Shown in pieces: positions 42,567 to 53,377 of a DNA stretch of 64,000 nucleotides. The DNA is taken from NCBI GenBank assembly GCA_021324455.1, contig JAJPJA010000017.1:39611-103610 (forward strand), given 5' to 3'. A program made the position numbers and the translations under genes. Origin of the DNA: Pseudomonadota bacterium (lineage in GTDB: Bacteria > Desulfobacterota > Binatia > Binatales > Binataceae). The first letter of the stretch is position 1. Every line of letters begins with the position of its first letter. Below the pieces are notes generated by a model. That model did not search any database. It saw nothing but the letters and a program-made list of their open reading frames with translations, and was not told the origin of the DNA.

Positions 42567-43742
42567 ATGGACCTCAATCTGACTCCGGAGGAGGAAGCTT
42601 ATCGCGAGCAGGTGCGGGCCTGGCTCGCCAACAACCGTCCCGTCGCGCTGCATCAGCGCGGCGTGGTCGACGGCAAGACCTGGGTAGAGCGGGCCAAAGA
42701 CTGGCAACGCCGGCTGTACGAGGGTGGATTGCTGGCGCTGTCGTGGCCCCGGGAATACGGCGGCCAGGCGCTGGATCCGATGCGTCAGGCGATCGTCAGC
42801 GAAGAGCTGGCGCGCGCCAACGTCGGCGGCGTCGTGGGCGGCAATGCGATCGGGATGCTCGGGCCTACCCTCATCACCTGGGGCACCGAGGAGCAGAAGC
42901 GCCGCTACCTGCCCAAAATTCTCACCGGCGAGGAAATCTGGTGCCAGGGCTATTCGGAGCCCGGCGCGGGTTCCGATTTGGCCTCGCTGCGCACCCGCGC
43001 CGAACTGCAGGGCGACGAATTCGTCGTCAACGGGCAGAAGGTATGGACCTCGGGCGCGCATATCGCCGACATGATGTTCGGCCTGGTCCGGACCAATCCC
43101 GACGCTCCCAAGCATAAGGGCATCTCCTATCTGCTGATCGACATGAAAAGCCCCGGTATCACCGTGCGGCCGCTGGTGCAGATGAACGGCGAAGCGGATT
43201 TCTGCGAGGTCTTCTTCGATAACGTCCGCGTGCCGCGCGCCAACCTGGTCGGCGAGCTCAACGAAGGCTGGAAGGTGGCCAACACCACGATGGTGCATGA
43301 GCGCAACTGGCTGGGCGCCAGTCCGCAGCGCCTGTTCGACAAGCTGATGGAACGCGCCCGCCAACAGCGCCGCCGCGGCGTGCCGATGACCTCCGACCCG
43401 CTCTTCCGTCATCGCCTGGTTGACATGCAGATCGACGTTGAGGCGATGCGTCTGCATGCGCTGCGTCTGCTCTCCAACGCGATCCACAAACGCCAGGGCG
43501 GGGTCGAGAATATGGTCGCCAAGCTGGTCGGCACCGAGCTGCACCATCGAATGGCCTTGACGGCGATGGACATGCTGGGCGATTACGGTACGCTGGCGCG
43601 GGGCGAGCAGAGCGCGCTGGACCGGGGCGTATGGTCGGCGACCTGGTTCGGATCGATCGCGCGGATGTTCGGCGGCGGCACGTCTGAGATACAAAAAAAC
43701 GTAATCGCCGAACGCGGCCTCGGCATGCCCAAAAGCCGCTGA
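42567..43742 (+). CDS. Acyl-CoA dehydrogenase
   Basis: 391 residues. The N-terminal start MDLNLTPEEEAYREQVRAWL and the central WCQGYSEPGAGSDLASL FAD-binding segment are typical acyl-CoA dehydrogenase features. VVNGQKVWTSGAHIADMM and the C-terminal GGGTSEIQKNVIAERGLGMP are also diagnostic. It is a flavoprotein that introduces a trans-2 double bond into an acyl-CoA. A ribosome site AAGGA precedes the ATG. A second acyl-CoA dehydrogenase follows 115 bp later; adjacent pairs often form mixed complexes acting on bulky (for example steroid-type) acyl-CoAs, which is inference here. Confidence 0.93.
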   Translation: MDLNLTPEEEAYREQVRAWLANNRPVALHQRGVVDGKTWVERAKDWQRRLYEGGLLALSWPREYGGQALDPMRQAIVSEELARANVGGVVGGNAIGMLGPTLITWGTEEQKRRYLPKILTGEEIWCQGYSEPGAGSDLASLRTRAELQGDEFVVNGQKVWTSGAHIADMMFGLVRTNPDAPKHKGISYLLIDMKSPGITVRPLVQMNGEADFCEVFFDNVRVPRANLVGELNEGWKVANTTMVHERNWLGASPQRLFDKLMERARQQRRRGVPMTSDPLFRHRLVDMQIDVEAMRLHALRLLSNAIHKRQGGVENMVAKLVGTELHHRMALTAMDMLGDYGTLARGEQSALDRGVWSATWFGSIARMFGGGTSEIQKNVIAERGLGMPKSR

Positions 43743-43813
43743 CGTTTGCGCCGGCCTCAAATTGAGCATTGGACGGCTGATGACCGTATCGATTCGTGAA
43801 AGCTTCTAAATCG

Positions 43814-43842
43814 CCTCTCCTCCGAGTGCGGACAGGGAGAGG
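43814..43842. repeat. REP-like inverted repeat, copy 1
   Basis: CCTCTCC (43814-43820) faces GGAGAGG (43836-43842), followed by ATCAGGGTGA. The same arrangement, CCCTCTCC...GGAGAGGG then GTCAGGGTGA, occurs at 53795-53833. This copy lies immediately upstream of the second acyl-CoA dehydrogenase and its AGG-rich 3' side may serve as that gene's ribosome binding site. Confidence 0.5.
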
Positions 43843-43857
43843 ATCAGGGTGACCGTG

Positions 43858-44979
43858 ATGGACTTCGGACTTACCGACGAGCAAGAGCAACTGAAATCAG
43901 GCGCGCGAGACTTTCTGGCCAACGAATGCTCCAGCGCGGTGGTGCGCAAGGTGATGGCGGAGGAGAGCGGCCTGGCGCCCGAGCTGTACAAAAAGATCGC
44001 CGAACTGGGCTGGACCGGTATGATCATTCCCGAGGAATTCGGCGGGTTGGGGCTCGGGATGCTCGATCTCGCCGTTTTGCTCGAGGAATGCGGCTACGCG
44101 GCGATGCCGGGACCGTTTGCGTTCTCGGCCGGAATCGCGGCCAGCGCCTTGAAGCTGGGCGGATCGCCCCAGCAATGCCAGCGATGGCTCCCCGGCCTCG
44201 CCGCCGGCAGCGTGACCGGCACCGTCGCGATGGTCGAAGAGAGCGACAGCCTTGACCCCGCCGATATAACGCTGAGCGCCGCGCGCGACGGCAGCGGCTT
44301 TGTCCTCAACGGGGTCAAACTGTTCGTGCCCTACGCTCACGCCGCGGACTTCATGGTGGTTGCGGCGCGCATCAATCCCGGTCCCGACGGGCTCGATTTC
44401 TTCCTCGTGGAAGGCGGCGCCAGCGGTGTGACCTCCCGCATCATGCGCAACGTGGACCAGACCCGCCGCATCTGCGAGGTCAAATTTGACGGCGTCAAGC
44501 TGGCGCAGGACGCCCGCCTCCCCAACCGCGCCGAGCTGCTCGACCGCCTGATCGACGCCGGCGCGGTGATAATGGCGGCCGACTGCCTGGGCGGGTCGGA
44601 ACGGGCGCTGGAGATGGCGGTGGAATACTCCAAGGTGCGCGAGCAGTTCGGACGCCCGATCGGATCGTTCCAGGCCCTGCAGCATCTGGCGGCCGAGCTG
44701 ATCGCCGCAATCGAGCCGGCCCGTTCCCTGTTGTGGTACGCCGCCTATGCTCAGGATGCCGGTCTGGAAGACGCCTCGCGCGCGGCTTCGATGGCCAAGG
44801 CGCGGCTTTCAGCCGTTTACAGCCGCACGGCGGATCAATCGGTGCTGATGCATGGCGGAATCGGGTTCACTTGGGAGCATGACATCCATCTGTGGTTCAA
44901 GCGGGCGCGCTTCGACGATCCTTTTTTCGGCGACCCGGTGTTCCATCGCGAACGCGTCGCGGTGCTGAGCGGCTACTGA
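43858..44979 (+). CDS. Acyl-CoA dehydrogenase (second of an adjacent pair)
   Basis: 373 residues from the ATG at 43858 (MDFGLTDEQEQL); a GTG three codons earlier is also possible. It has the family start, a shortened flavin segment (TVAMVEESDSL, lacking the usual EPGAGSD loop), SAARDGSGFVLNGVKLFVPYAHAADF, REQFGRPIGSFQALQHLAAEL and LMHGGIGFTWEHDIHLWFKRA. The weak flavin-loop conservation compared with its neighbour suggests division of labour, as in heteromeric acyl-CoA dehydrogenases where one chain contributes part of the active site. It is followed by two amidohydrolases on the same strand. Confidence 0.9.
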   Translation: MDFGLTDEQEQLKSGARDFLANECSSAVVRKVMAEESGLAPELYKKIAELGWTGMIIPEEFGGLGLGMLDLAVLLEECGYAAMPGPFAFSAGIAASALKLGGSPQQCQRWLPGLAAGSVTGTVAMVEESDSLDPADITLSAARDGSGFVLNGVKLFVPYAHAADFMVVAARINPGPDGLDFFLVEGGASGVTSRIMRNVDQTRRICEVKFDGVKLAQDARLPNRAELLDRLIDAGAVIMAADCLGGSERALEMAVEYSKVREQFGRPIGSFQALQHLAAELIAAIEPARSLLWYAAYAQDAGLEDASRAASMAKARLSAVYSRTADQSVLMHGGIGFTWEHDIHLWFKRARFDDPFFGDPVFHRERVAVLSGY

Positions 44980-45002
44980 GAGGATTGCGCGGGGTCTCGA
45001 CT

Positions 45003-45014
45003 GAACGATCGTTC
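45003..45014. promoter_or_regulatory. Perfect 12-bp palindrome, candidate TetR-type operator
   Basis: GAACGATCGTTC lies in the 87-bp gap between the acyl-CoA dehydrogenase and the amidohydrolase at 45067. Short perfect palindromes of this type are common operators of TetR-family repressors of catabolic genes. No TetR-type gene is in the window. The motif was not seen in other gaps. Confidence 0.4.
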
Positions 45015-45066
45015 CGGTGTAATCAGGCAGTTCAGCTACCGTAATTTTCACCCGAGGTGAACCGCC

Positions 45067-46239
45067 ATGAGCGACAACGGCGAGAGGCTTTACCGGACCA
45101 GATATAAGGGGGTCATCGACGCCGACGGACACGTGCTCGAAGATGCCACCCTGTGGGAGCGTTATTGCGAGGAGAAGTACCGGCCCTGCGCGGTGCGGCT
45201 GGGCGTTGACGATCGGGGCTACGAACGCCTGGAAGTAAACGGCAAGCCGTCGAAGTTCATCCATCACGGCGTGCTCGGTATCCTCGGGGCGATGGGGATG
45301 CTGTCGCGCGAGAACTGGAAATGGGACTTCCACCGCAAATGGGGCGAGGTCGCCGCCTGGGGTGCGGTCAACGCCAAAGAACGCGTCAAGCGGCTGGAAG
45401 CGGAGAACCTGGCCGGCGCGATCATCTACCCGACCATCGGTCTGGGATGGGAATGCGAATGCCTGGACGCGGAGGTGGCGCAGGCGATGTGCCGCGCGTA
45501 CAACCGATGGATCGTCGATTGGTGCTCGGAGAGCGGCGGCAAGCTGATCCCGGTCGCGCATCTGTCGCTGATGGACCCCGAAGCTTCGGCGCGCGAGATG
45601 GAACGCGCGGTCAAGGACGGATGCAAAGGGGCGTGGGTGGGCTCATTCTGCCATTCGCGCAAGCCCCATGGGCATCCCGACCACGACCCGCTGTTCGCCA
45701 AGGCGCAGGAACTCGACATCCCGCTGGGAATACATCCCACGGTATCGCCGTTGTGGGCGCATTCGGGACTGTACGACCGTCAATACACGGGGCATCAGCG
45801 CTTTTTCGATAACGTGGTGGGCACCGACGCGGCGCGCCAGGTGCTGACCAGCCTCATCCAATACAGCACGTTCGACAAATTCCCCAATCTTAAGATCGTG
45901 ATTCTGGAATCGGGTGCGGGATGGGTCAGCTATCTGCTCGATCGCTGGGACGACGTGTGGAAGAGCCATTTCGGCCATACCATGGCGGTCAAACTTAAAC
46001 CCAGCGAGTATTTCCGGCGCAACATCTATATCTCGGCCGACCCCGATGAGCATGCGCTGCCCGCGATGATCCAGTTGTGCGGCGAGGACCGCTTTTTCTG
46101 GGCCTCGGATTTTCCGCATCCCGACCATATCGGCGACTATCTCGAAGAGCTGGACGAGATTGCGGCCCGGCTCAAACCGCCGGCGCGCAAAAAACTGCTG
46201 GGCGAGAATGTCAGACAGGCTTATCACCTCAACCTATGA
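45067..46239 (+). CDS. Amidohydrolase-2 family protein
   Basis: 390 residues with an AGGTGA ribosome site. It starts with VIDADGHVLEDATLWERY (D-A-D-G-H type metal site), contains the central LGIHPTVSPLW and the C-terminal FWASDFPHPDHIGDYL with Asp/His ligands, and ESGAGWVSYLLDRWDDVW; all are family features. It probably hydrolyses or decarboxylates a small cyclic acid or ester. It is followed, 29 bp later, by a second member on the same strand; the pair may act in sequence or as isoenzymes. Confidence 0.85.
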   Translation: MSDNGERLYRTRYKGVIDADGHVLEDATLWERYCEEKYRPCAVRLGVDDRGYERLEVNGKPSKFIHHGVLGILGAMGMLSRENWKWDFHRKWGEVAAWGAVNAKERVKRLEAENLAGAIIYPTIGLGWECECLDAEVAQAMCRAYNRWIVDWCSESGGKLIPVAHLSLMDPEASAREMERAVKDGCKGAWVGSFCHSRKPHGHPDHDPLFAKAQELDIPLGIHPTVSPLWAHSGLYDRQYTGHQRFFDNVVGTDAARQVLTSLIQYSTFDKFPNLKIVILESGAGWVSYLLDRWDDVWKSHFGHTMAVKLKPSEYFRRNIYISADPDEHALPAMIQLCGEDRFFWASDFPHPDHIGDYLEELDEIAARLKPPARKKLLGENVRQAYHLNL

Positions 46240-46268
46240 GCGCATCCCCCGGCGTCCGGGGAGGTCGG

Positions 46269-47390
46269 ATGATTAACATCGATAAGTTCATCTCCGCCGA
46301 CGGGCATCTGGCCGAGCCGCCGGATTTGTGGCTCACGCGGATGGACCGGCGGTTTCGCGACCGCGCCCCGCGGTTCGCGCCGGTCAACGGCAAGATGGCG
46401 TTTGTGGTCGACGGCCGCCCGGTTATCGGCGCGATGAAGGACTTGCTCCGCGCCATCTTCGACAAGCACAAAGAACGGCTCGATTTGGGCCCGGGCGGGC
46501 GGCATGAGAAAGTGCGTCCCGGCGCGCTCGACCCGCACATGAGGCTGCTCGACCAGGACATGGATTCAATCGCGGCGGAAGTGGTCTATCCCAACATGGG
46601 GCTGCATCTGTTCGGTCCGGTCGACGCCGAATTGCAGCGCGCGGCGATGCGCGCGTACAACCGCTATTGCGCCGAGTTCTGCGCCGCCGAACCCAAACGG
46701 CTGCTCGGCGCCGGAATGCTGTGTCTGCGCGGTCCCATCCAATGGGCGATCGAGGACGCCTGGGAATGCGCCCGCATGGGACTGCATTCGGCGCTGATCA
46801 CGGCCGGCATAATGAAGCGCTCCTACTTCGGGTCCGAATACCATCCGCTGTGGGACGCGCTGGAAGATTTGGGGCTGAAGGTGGCGCTGCATGTCGGCGC
46901 GCGTGAGGACGGCTTGCCGCTTGACCGCCGCGAGTTCGGACTGGGCGATTTCTGGATCATCAATCAGAAGATTGTCGTGATGGAGCATGCGCTGACAGTG
47001 CTGATCGCGGCTGGAATTCCACAGCGCCATCCGCGCATCAAGTTCGTTCTCGCCGAAGCCGGTATCGGATGGATTGCGGCCACGCTGCGCTTGATGGACC
47101 ATTTCTGGGAAGACAACCGCAAATGGATTGAGCCGCGGCTGCCTGAACCGCCGTCGTTCTACTTCAAGCGCAACTTCTGGGCGACGTTCGAAGACGATCG
47201 CGCCGGCGTCCTGACGCGCCATCTGATGGGTGTTGACCGCTTGATGTGGGGGTCGGACTATCCGCATTCCGAGGGCACGTTTCCGTATTCGCGCCGCCAG
47301 ATCGAGCATGACTTCGCCGGCATCCCGGAAGATGAAACCCGGATGCTGGTAAGGGGCAACGCCGCGGCGCTCTACGGAATCGAAATCTGA
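46269..47390 (+). CDS. Amidohydrolase-2 family protein (paralogue of the preceding gene)
   Basis: 373 residues from the ATG at 46269 after GGGGAGG; an ATG at 46236 overlapping the previous stop is an alternative. Features: FISADGHLAEPPDLWLTRMD, FRDRAP, VALHVGARED, LAEAGIGWIAATLRLMDHFW and WGSDYPHSEGTFPYSR. It is closer in its N-terminus to the protein at 27985 (EPxDLW, FRDRAP) than to its neighbour, so the cluster seems to combine distinct branches of the family. Substrate unknown. Confidence 0.85.
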   Translation: MINIDKFISADGHLAEPPDLWLTRMDRRFRDRAPRFAPVNGKMAFVVDGRPVIGAMKDLLRAIFDKHKERLDLGPGGRHEKVRPGALDPHMRLLDQDMDSIAAEVVYPNMGLHLFGPVDAELQRAAMRAYNRYCAEFCAAEPKRLLGAGMLCLRGPIQWAIEDAWECARMGLHSALITAGIMKRSYFGSEYHPLWDALEDLGLKVALHVGAREDGLPLDRREFGLGDFWIINQKIVVMEHALTVLIAAGIPQRHPRIKFVLAEAGIGWIAATLRLMDHFWEDNRKWIEPRLPEPPSFYFKRNFWATFEDDRAGVLTRHLMGVDRLMWGSDYPHSEGTFPYSRRQIEHDFAGIPEDETRMLVRGNAAALYGIEI

Positions 47391-47398
47391 AGACTCGC

Positions 47399-48040
47399 TT
47401 ATCGGTGCAGCATCTCCTGGATGTGCGCGGCGCGGACCTGCGCCAGGCTTGCCATACAGGCGCGGTAGATGTTGTTGCCTGCGCCGTTGGTGGCGGCGAT
47501 GCTGCGCCATTGGCATTCCGCCTGGCGATATAACACGAACGCCGACTGCGCGGCCTCGAAGCTTCGCAGCGCTCCAATTTTGGCGCTGCCGACCTTGTCC
47601 AGCGCGCGCATCTCGTCCATCATGCGGCCGGCCGCCCCCGCCATCGCCTGTTTGGCCCGCGAGTCTTCCTCCTGCAGGCATTGATCGAGCCGGTCAGCCG
47701 CCGGCGACTCCTTGCGGCAGCGTTCGAGCAACTTTTCGATCAAGTCTCCGGTCCGGTCTTCGACGGGCGCGATCACCCGCGGCGCCTGGTCGGTGAGGTC
47801 CTCCAAATGCGGTCTGAACCACATGTAGCTCAGCAGACGCCATCCGGTCAGGACGAAAACCGCGAGCAGAATAACGTCGTCAACCATCAGGACGACTTTC
47901 TTTGCGTGTCCGTTGGGAATCAGATAAGCGATGAGCCGGCCGGTCACTCCGAACAGGAATATCGCCGCAATCACGGCGGTTGCGTGATGCACCAGAAGCC
48001 GGATCGCATCGAAATGGATCCAGTCGTTGAGTTCGCCCAC
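47399..48040 (-). CDS. Two-helix membrane protein with LprI-like C-terminal domain
   Basis: 213 residues from a GTG at 48040. Two hydrophobic helices (HHATAVIAAIFLFGVTGRLIAYL and VVLMVDDVILLAVFVLTGW) are followed by an extracytoplasmic or cytoplasmic domain (about 105-213). That domain has the LprI/DUF1311 pattern: ERCRKESPAADRLDQCLQEE, then SFEAAQSAFVLYRQAECQWRS and YRACMASLAQVRAAHIQEML. These are the four Cys and the 'AQ.AW..YRDAEC' stretch typical of lysozyme-inhibitor LprI. The fusion to two helices is uncommon. Convergent with the amidohydrolase, 8 bp away. Confidence 0.65.
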   Translation of the reverse strand: MGELNDWIHFDAIRLLVHHATAVIAAIFLFGVTGRLIAYLIPNGHAKKVVLMVDDVILLAVFVLTGWRLLSYMWFRPHLEDLTDQAPRVIAPVEDRTGDLIEKLLERCRKESPAADRLDQCLQEEDSRAKQAMAGAAGRMMDEMRALDKVGSAKIGALRSFEAAQSAFVLYRQAECQWRSIAATNGAGNNIYRACMASLAQVRAAHIQEMLHR

Positions 48041-48168
48041 TATCCTTCTCCCCGTACCCGCTCGCGCAATGTGGGGGCGCCAGCCATGCGCGCATCGCTA
48101 TCCGACGCGGGATTGTAATGGCTCGCGCGCTCCGCTCCAATGCCCCGGCCGAAGCGGCGGATGGCAAT

Positions 48169-49203
48169 CTATTGCGGATCGGTTGCGGGCAGTGCCGGAA
48201 GCTTGATCGCGCCGCTGACGATACCCTGTTCGGCCAGTTCGACGCGCCGTTTTGCGGCGTCCGGAATCCGGTCCGCCAGTTGAGGATTGAACACCACCTT
48301 CACCATCCCGTCCTTCATACCGAACGTCAGCATTCCGGGCCGGAAGGTGCCGGCTTTGACCTCAGCGGCGATTTTCAGATAGGCGTCGGGAACGTCGACC
48401 ACAGCGCTGGCGAGCGTGGCGCGCGTGGCCACCACGTTCTGATTGCGGTAGGCGCCGAAGACGTACACCTTGCGCTCCTGGGCCGCCTGCAGCACCCCCA
48501 GACCGGCGGCGTCGGCGTTATGGATCAGGAAATCCGCGCCGCGGCTGATCTGGGCCAAAGCCGCTTCTTTGGCCGCCCCGACGTCTTCGAAACTGCCGGT
48601 GTACGCGATCAGCACGCGGCCCGCGGGCCGCGCCGCGCTGAACCCCATCCGGAAGCCTTCGAAGGTCAATTTGATGGCGGGCAGTTCGATTCCGCCCACC
48701 GCCCCCGCGATGCCGGTTTTGGACATGACGCCGGCCAGAACCCCCTCGGTGTAAGTCGCTTCTTCCAGCGCGAAGGAGACCGAGGCGACGTTGGCCGAAG
48801 ATCGATTTCCGGAGCTGACGACGATGATTGTATGGGGAAAGTCGCGGCCGGCCTGGATCGCGGCGTCGGTGTATTCGAAGCCATTGGCAAAGATCAGGTT
48901 GAAGCCGCGTGAACCGAAATCGCGCAACGCATCTTCGAAATCGGCCGGCGACGCCGTTTGTACCATCGCGGTCTGCGCGTTCAGCCGCGATTTGATCAGT
49001 TGCAGACCTTCGAATGCCGACGCGTTCCAACCCGCGTCACTCACCGGCCCGGGCGTGAGCAGCGCGACGCGAAATGCTCCAGAAGCGGTGCGCGCCGGTT
49101 TAGGCGCGCATCCCGCCAATAAGATGGCGGCTAGCGCTACAATATGGTGAAAGCCGCCCGCGACCCGCAGCCGCGGGCCGGGGTGGCGGCGCGCACGGGC
49201 CAA
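48169..49203 (-). CDS. BMP/PnrA-like substrate-binding lipoprotein
   Basis: 344 residues from a TTG at 49203, which gives the lipoprotein signal ending ILLAGC (Cys near 32). The mature part fits the BMP (Med/PnrA) family: FRVALLTPGPVSDAGWNASAFEGL, IFANGFEYTDAAIQAGRDFP, GVLAGVMSKTGIAGAVGG and ADFLIHNADAAGLGVLQA. BMP proteins deliver nucleosides or similar ligands to an ABC transporter. No permease or ATPase lies nearby, so it may feed a distant transporter or act as a sensor. Confidence 0.88.
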   Translation of the reverse strand: MARARRHPGPRLRVAGGFHHIVALAAILLAGCAPKPARTASGAFRVALLTPGPVSDAGWNASAFEGLQLIKSRLNAQTAMVQTASPADFEDALRDFGSRGFNLIFANGFEYTDAAIQAGRDFPHTIIVVSSGNRSSANVASVSFALEEATYTEGVLAGVMSKTGIAGAVGGIELPAIKLTFEGFRMGFSAARPAGRVLIAYTGSFEDVGAAKEAALAQISRGADFLIHNADAAGLGVLQAAQERKVYVFGAYRNQNVVATRATLASAVVDVPDAYLKIAAEVKAGTFRPGMLTFGMKDGMVKVVFNPQLADRIPDAAKRRVELAEQGIVSGAIKLPALPATDPQ

Positions 49204-49293
49204 AGTTCGACTGAAGGCGGGCTTTTGGATGAATCCGCGGATGCTCAGTTGCTCGGCTTTCCCGTAATCGCGGGCGCACCACCGGAGCAGCGG

Positions 49294-49878
49294 TCACGCC
49301 CTCATCAGCATTTCTTCATCCGCGGCCAGCGTGGCGTAGACTTCGCGGTCGATCGCGCGATAGCGCTCCAGCGCCTGTTCGGCGCGCTCCGGTTTGCCCT
49401 GCTGACGGGCAACCTCGCGCATCTGCCGCTCGATCCAGGACAGATGCCAGCTCTCGTCCTCGGTCACCGCTTTGAGCACCTGCAGGGTCTCAGGGTCAAC
49501 GTTGGGCAGCTGCGCGTGCTGCATGTAGCGCGAGCGCGCCCGCTCTTCGACCACCACCGTGAGCGCGAGCAGATCGATCAGGTCCTTGGGTACTCCGGTG
49601 CGCAGGCCCAGGCGGCGCTGATAGCCGTCATCCATCATATAGGGTGCGGCTCCGAGGTCGGCGATACGTTTGGTCCACAGCCATGCATGGCGGGTTTCGT
49701 CGGCCAGATGGCGCGACATTTTGAGTTGGGCTTCGGCGTCTTTCAGATGATGCAGGAGGTTGAACAGCAAGCGGGCGCCGCGCAGTTCAGCGTCGCGATA
49801 AAAGCTGAAGATCATGACCTGCTTGTCGGTCGCCGACATCTGGCTTATATCGATATTGTCTTGTGGCATTTCAGGCAT
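49294..49878 (-). CDS. Ferritin-like di-iron domain protein
   Basis: 194 residues from the ATG at 49878, 9 bp after GGGGAGG. A four-helix bundle with the spacing of di-iron ligands is visible: the Glu in FYRDAELRGARLL, ExxH in LADETRHAWLW, the Glu pair in VVVEERARSRY and ExxH in TEDESWHLSW. Such proteins are iron-storage, oxidase or hydroxylase-like enzymes (MiaE- and PhaC-related groups also share this layout). No partner reductase is adjacent; function open. Confidence 0.75.
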   Translation of the reverse strand: MPEMPQDNIDISQMSATDKQVMIFSFYRDAELRGARLLFNLLHHLKDAEAQLKMSRHLADETRHAWLWTKRIADLGAAPYMMDDGYQRRLGLRTGVPKDLIDLLALTVVVEERARSRYMQHAQLPNVDPETLQVLKAVTEDESWHLSWIERQMREVARQQGKPERAEQALERYRAIDREVYATLAADEEMLMRA

Positions 49879-50061
49879 CTCTCGAATCCTCCCCATCCCA
49901 TTCCCGCGATCCATCTGACCCAGATTACAGCAACGGGAGCTGCCCCGCGATATCCGGGTAGGCTTCCGCCGCAGGAGGGAATCCCAGCAATCCCGCCTTT
50001 AGTTATGCGATTCAAAAAGGTGGGTCAAGGACGAAACGGCGGAGGTCGGACGCCTGGTTAA

Positions 50062-50090
50062 TTGATAACCAACAGTCTGCAAGGTAAAAC
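50062..50090 (+). promoter_or_regulatory. Putative promoter of dprA-topA
   Basis: TTGATA (50062-50067), a 17-bp spacer and TAAAAC (50085-50090) would start transcription about 20 bp before the dprA ATG. The -35 box lies inside a small inverted repeat GGTTA/TAACC (50056-50070). The region is AT-rich compared with the flanking genes. Confidence 0.45.
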
Positions 50091-50117
50091 AACTGATCCA
50101 GAGGGGGAAAAAAGGGG

Positions 50118-51254
50118 ATGACCGCTGGTTCGGACGCCTGCTGGATTGCGCTGACGCGCGTGCGCGGGGTCGGCGCCCGCGTGGCGCATCTGTTGTTGGA
50201 CAAGTTCGGCGACGCGCCGAGCATTTTTGCACAACGCGAAGAGGATCTGGTCGCGGCCGGAGTTTATCGGCCAACTGCGAAAAATATCGTCCAGTTCGCA
50301 AATTTCGAAGAGCTGGAAAAGGAATTATGCGAACTCGCCCGCATCGGCGGTACGCTGGTGCGCTGGACCGACGAGAATTACCCCGCCAACCTGCGCCATA
50401 TTCCAGATCCGCCGCCCTGCTTTTACGTCCGCGGCGCGCTGCCCGCCGGCGAGAATGGATGCGTGGCGATTGTCGGCGCGCGCGCCGCCAGCGAAGCGGG
50501 GCTGCGGATGGCGCAGCGGCTCGCGATGGAACTGGCGCTGAAACGGATCACCGTGGTCAGCGGTCTGGCGCGCGGTATCGACGCCCAGGCGCATCGCGGC
50601 GCTTTGGAAGGAAATGGCCGGACGATTGCCGTGATGGGCTGCGGCATTGATATAATCTATCCGTCTGAGCATCGTAAACTGGCGGAAACGATGCTCGCGC
50701 AGGGCGGCGCCATTGTCGGCGAATTGCCGCTGGGCGCGGCACCGGTTGCGGAAAATTTCCCCGTCCGCAATCGATTGATTTCGGGCCTCTGCCTCGGCGT
50801 GGTGGTGGTTGAGGCGGCTGAAAAGAGCGGTTCGTTAATTACGGCACGGATGGCGCTGGAGCAGGACCGGCAGGTGTTCGCGGTCCCCGGTAGTCCACTT
50901 ACCGGCAAGACCCGCGGCAGCAATCGATTGATCAAGGAAGGGGCCAAATTGGTTGATTGTGTGGAAGATGTGCTTGAGGAGCTCGCTCCGCAGTTGCTCA
51001 ACGCGTCGCAGCGTCCCGCCGCGGCGCCCGCATCGAAGGTTGCACGCGAACCGGTACTGAAGAGGGACGGCAGGGAGGACCAATTCCAGTCCGTGATCAG
51101 GCATCTCAGCCCATCGGAACGGGTCCATATCGATTCGATTGTGGAAAGTTCGGGCTTGAATGCGCAGACTGTGCTCGGCGTCTTACTGGAATTGGAGTTG
51201 GCAGGCACCGTGACGCAACATCCGGGCAAGCTTTTTTCTCTGGCACAAATCTAG
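50118..51254 (+). CDS. dprA: DNA-processing protein DprA
   Basis: 378 residues: an N-terminal SAM-like region with a helix-hairpin-helix-like start (LTRVRGVGARVAHLLL), the Rossmann-like core with VAIVGARAASEAGL, VVSGLARGIDAQAHRGAL, AVMGCGIDIIYPSEH and VVVEAAEKSGSLITARMALEQDR, and a C-terminal winged-helix-like tail (HIDSIVESSGLNAQTVLGVLLEL). DprA loads RecA on incoming single-stranded DNA during transformation, and is widely conserved even in bacteria not known to be competent. dprA followed by topA is a common order. Confidence 0.96.
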   Translation: MTAGSDACWIALTRVRGVGARVAHLLLDKFGDAPSIFAQREEDLVAAGVYRPTAKNIVQFANFEELEKELCELARIGGTLVRWTDENYPANLRHIPDPPPCFYVRGALPAGENGCVAIVGARAASEAGLRMAQRLAMELALKRITVVSGLARGIDAQAHRGALEGNGRTIAVMGCGIDIIYPSEHRKLAETMLAQGGAIVGELPLGAAPVAENFPVRNRLISGLCLGVVVVEAAEKSGSLITARMALEQDRQVFAVPGSPLTGKTRGSNRLIKEGAKLVDCVEDVLEELAPQLLNASQRPAAAPASKVAREPVLKRDGREDQFQSVIRHLSPSERVHIDSIVESSGLNAQTVLGVLLELELAGTVTQHPGKLFSLAQI

Positions 51255-51334
51255 CTCCGTAGCCAGGTTCAGCTATGGAGGTGGCCAGTGCCGCCGCCCG
51301 ATAGACGACGGACGACAGCAGGATTGCAAGAGAA

Positions 51335-53377
<2,043 letters not shown>

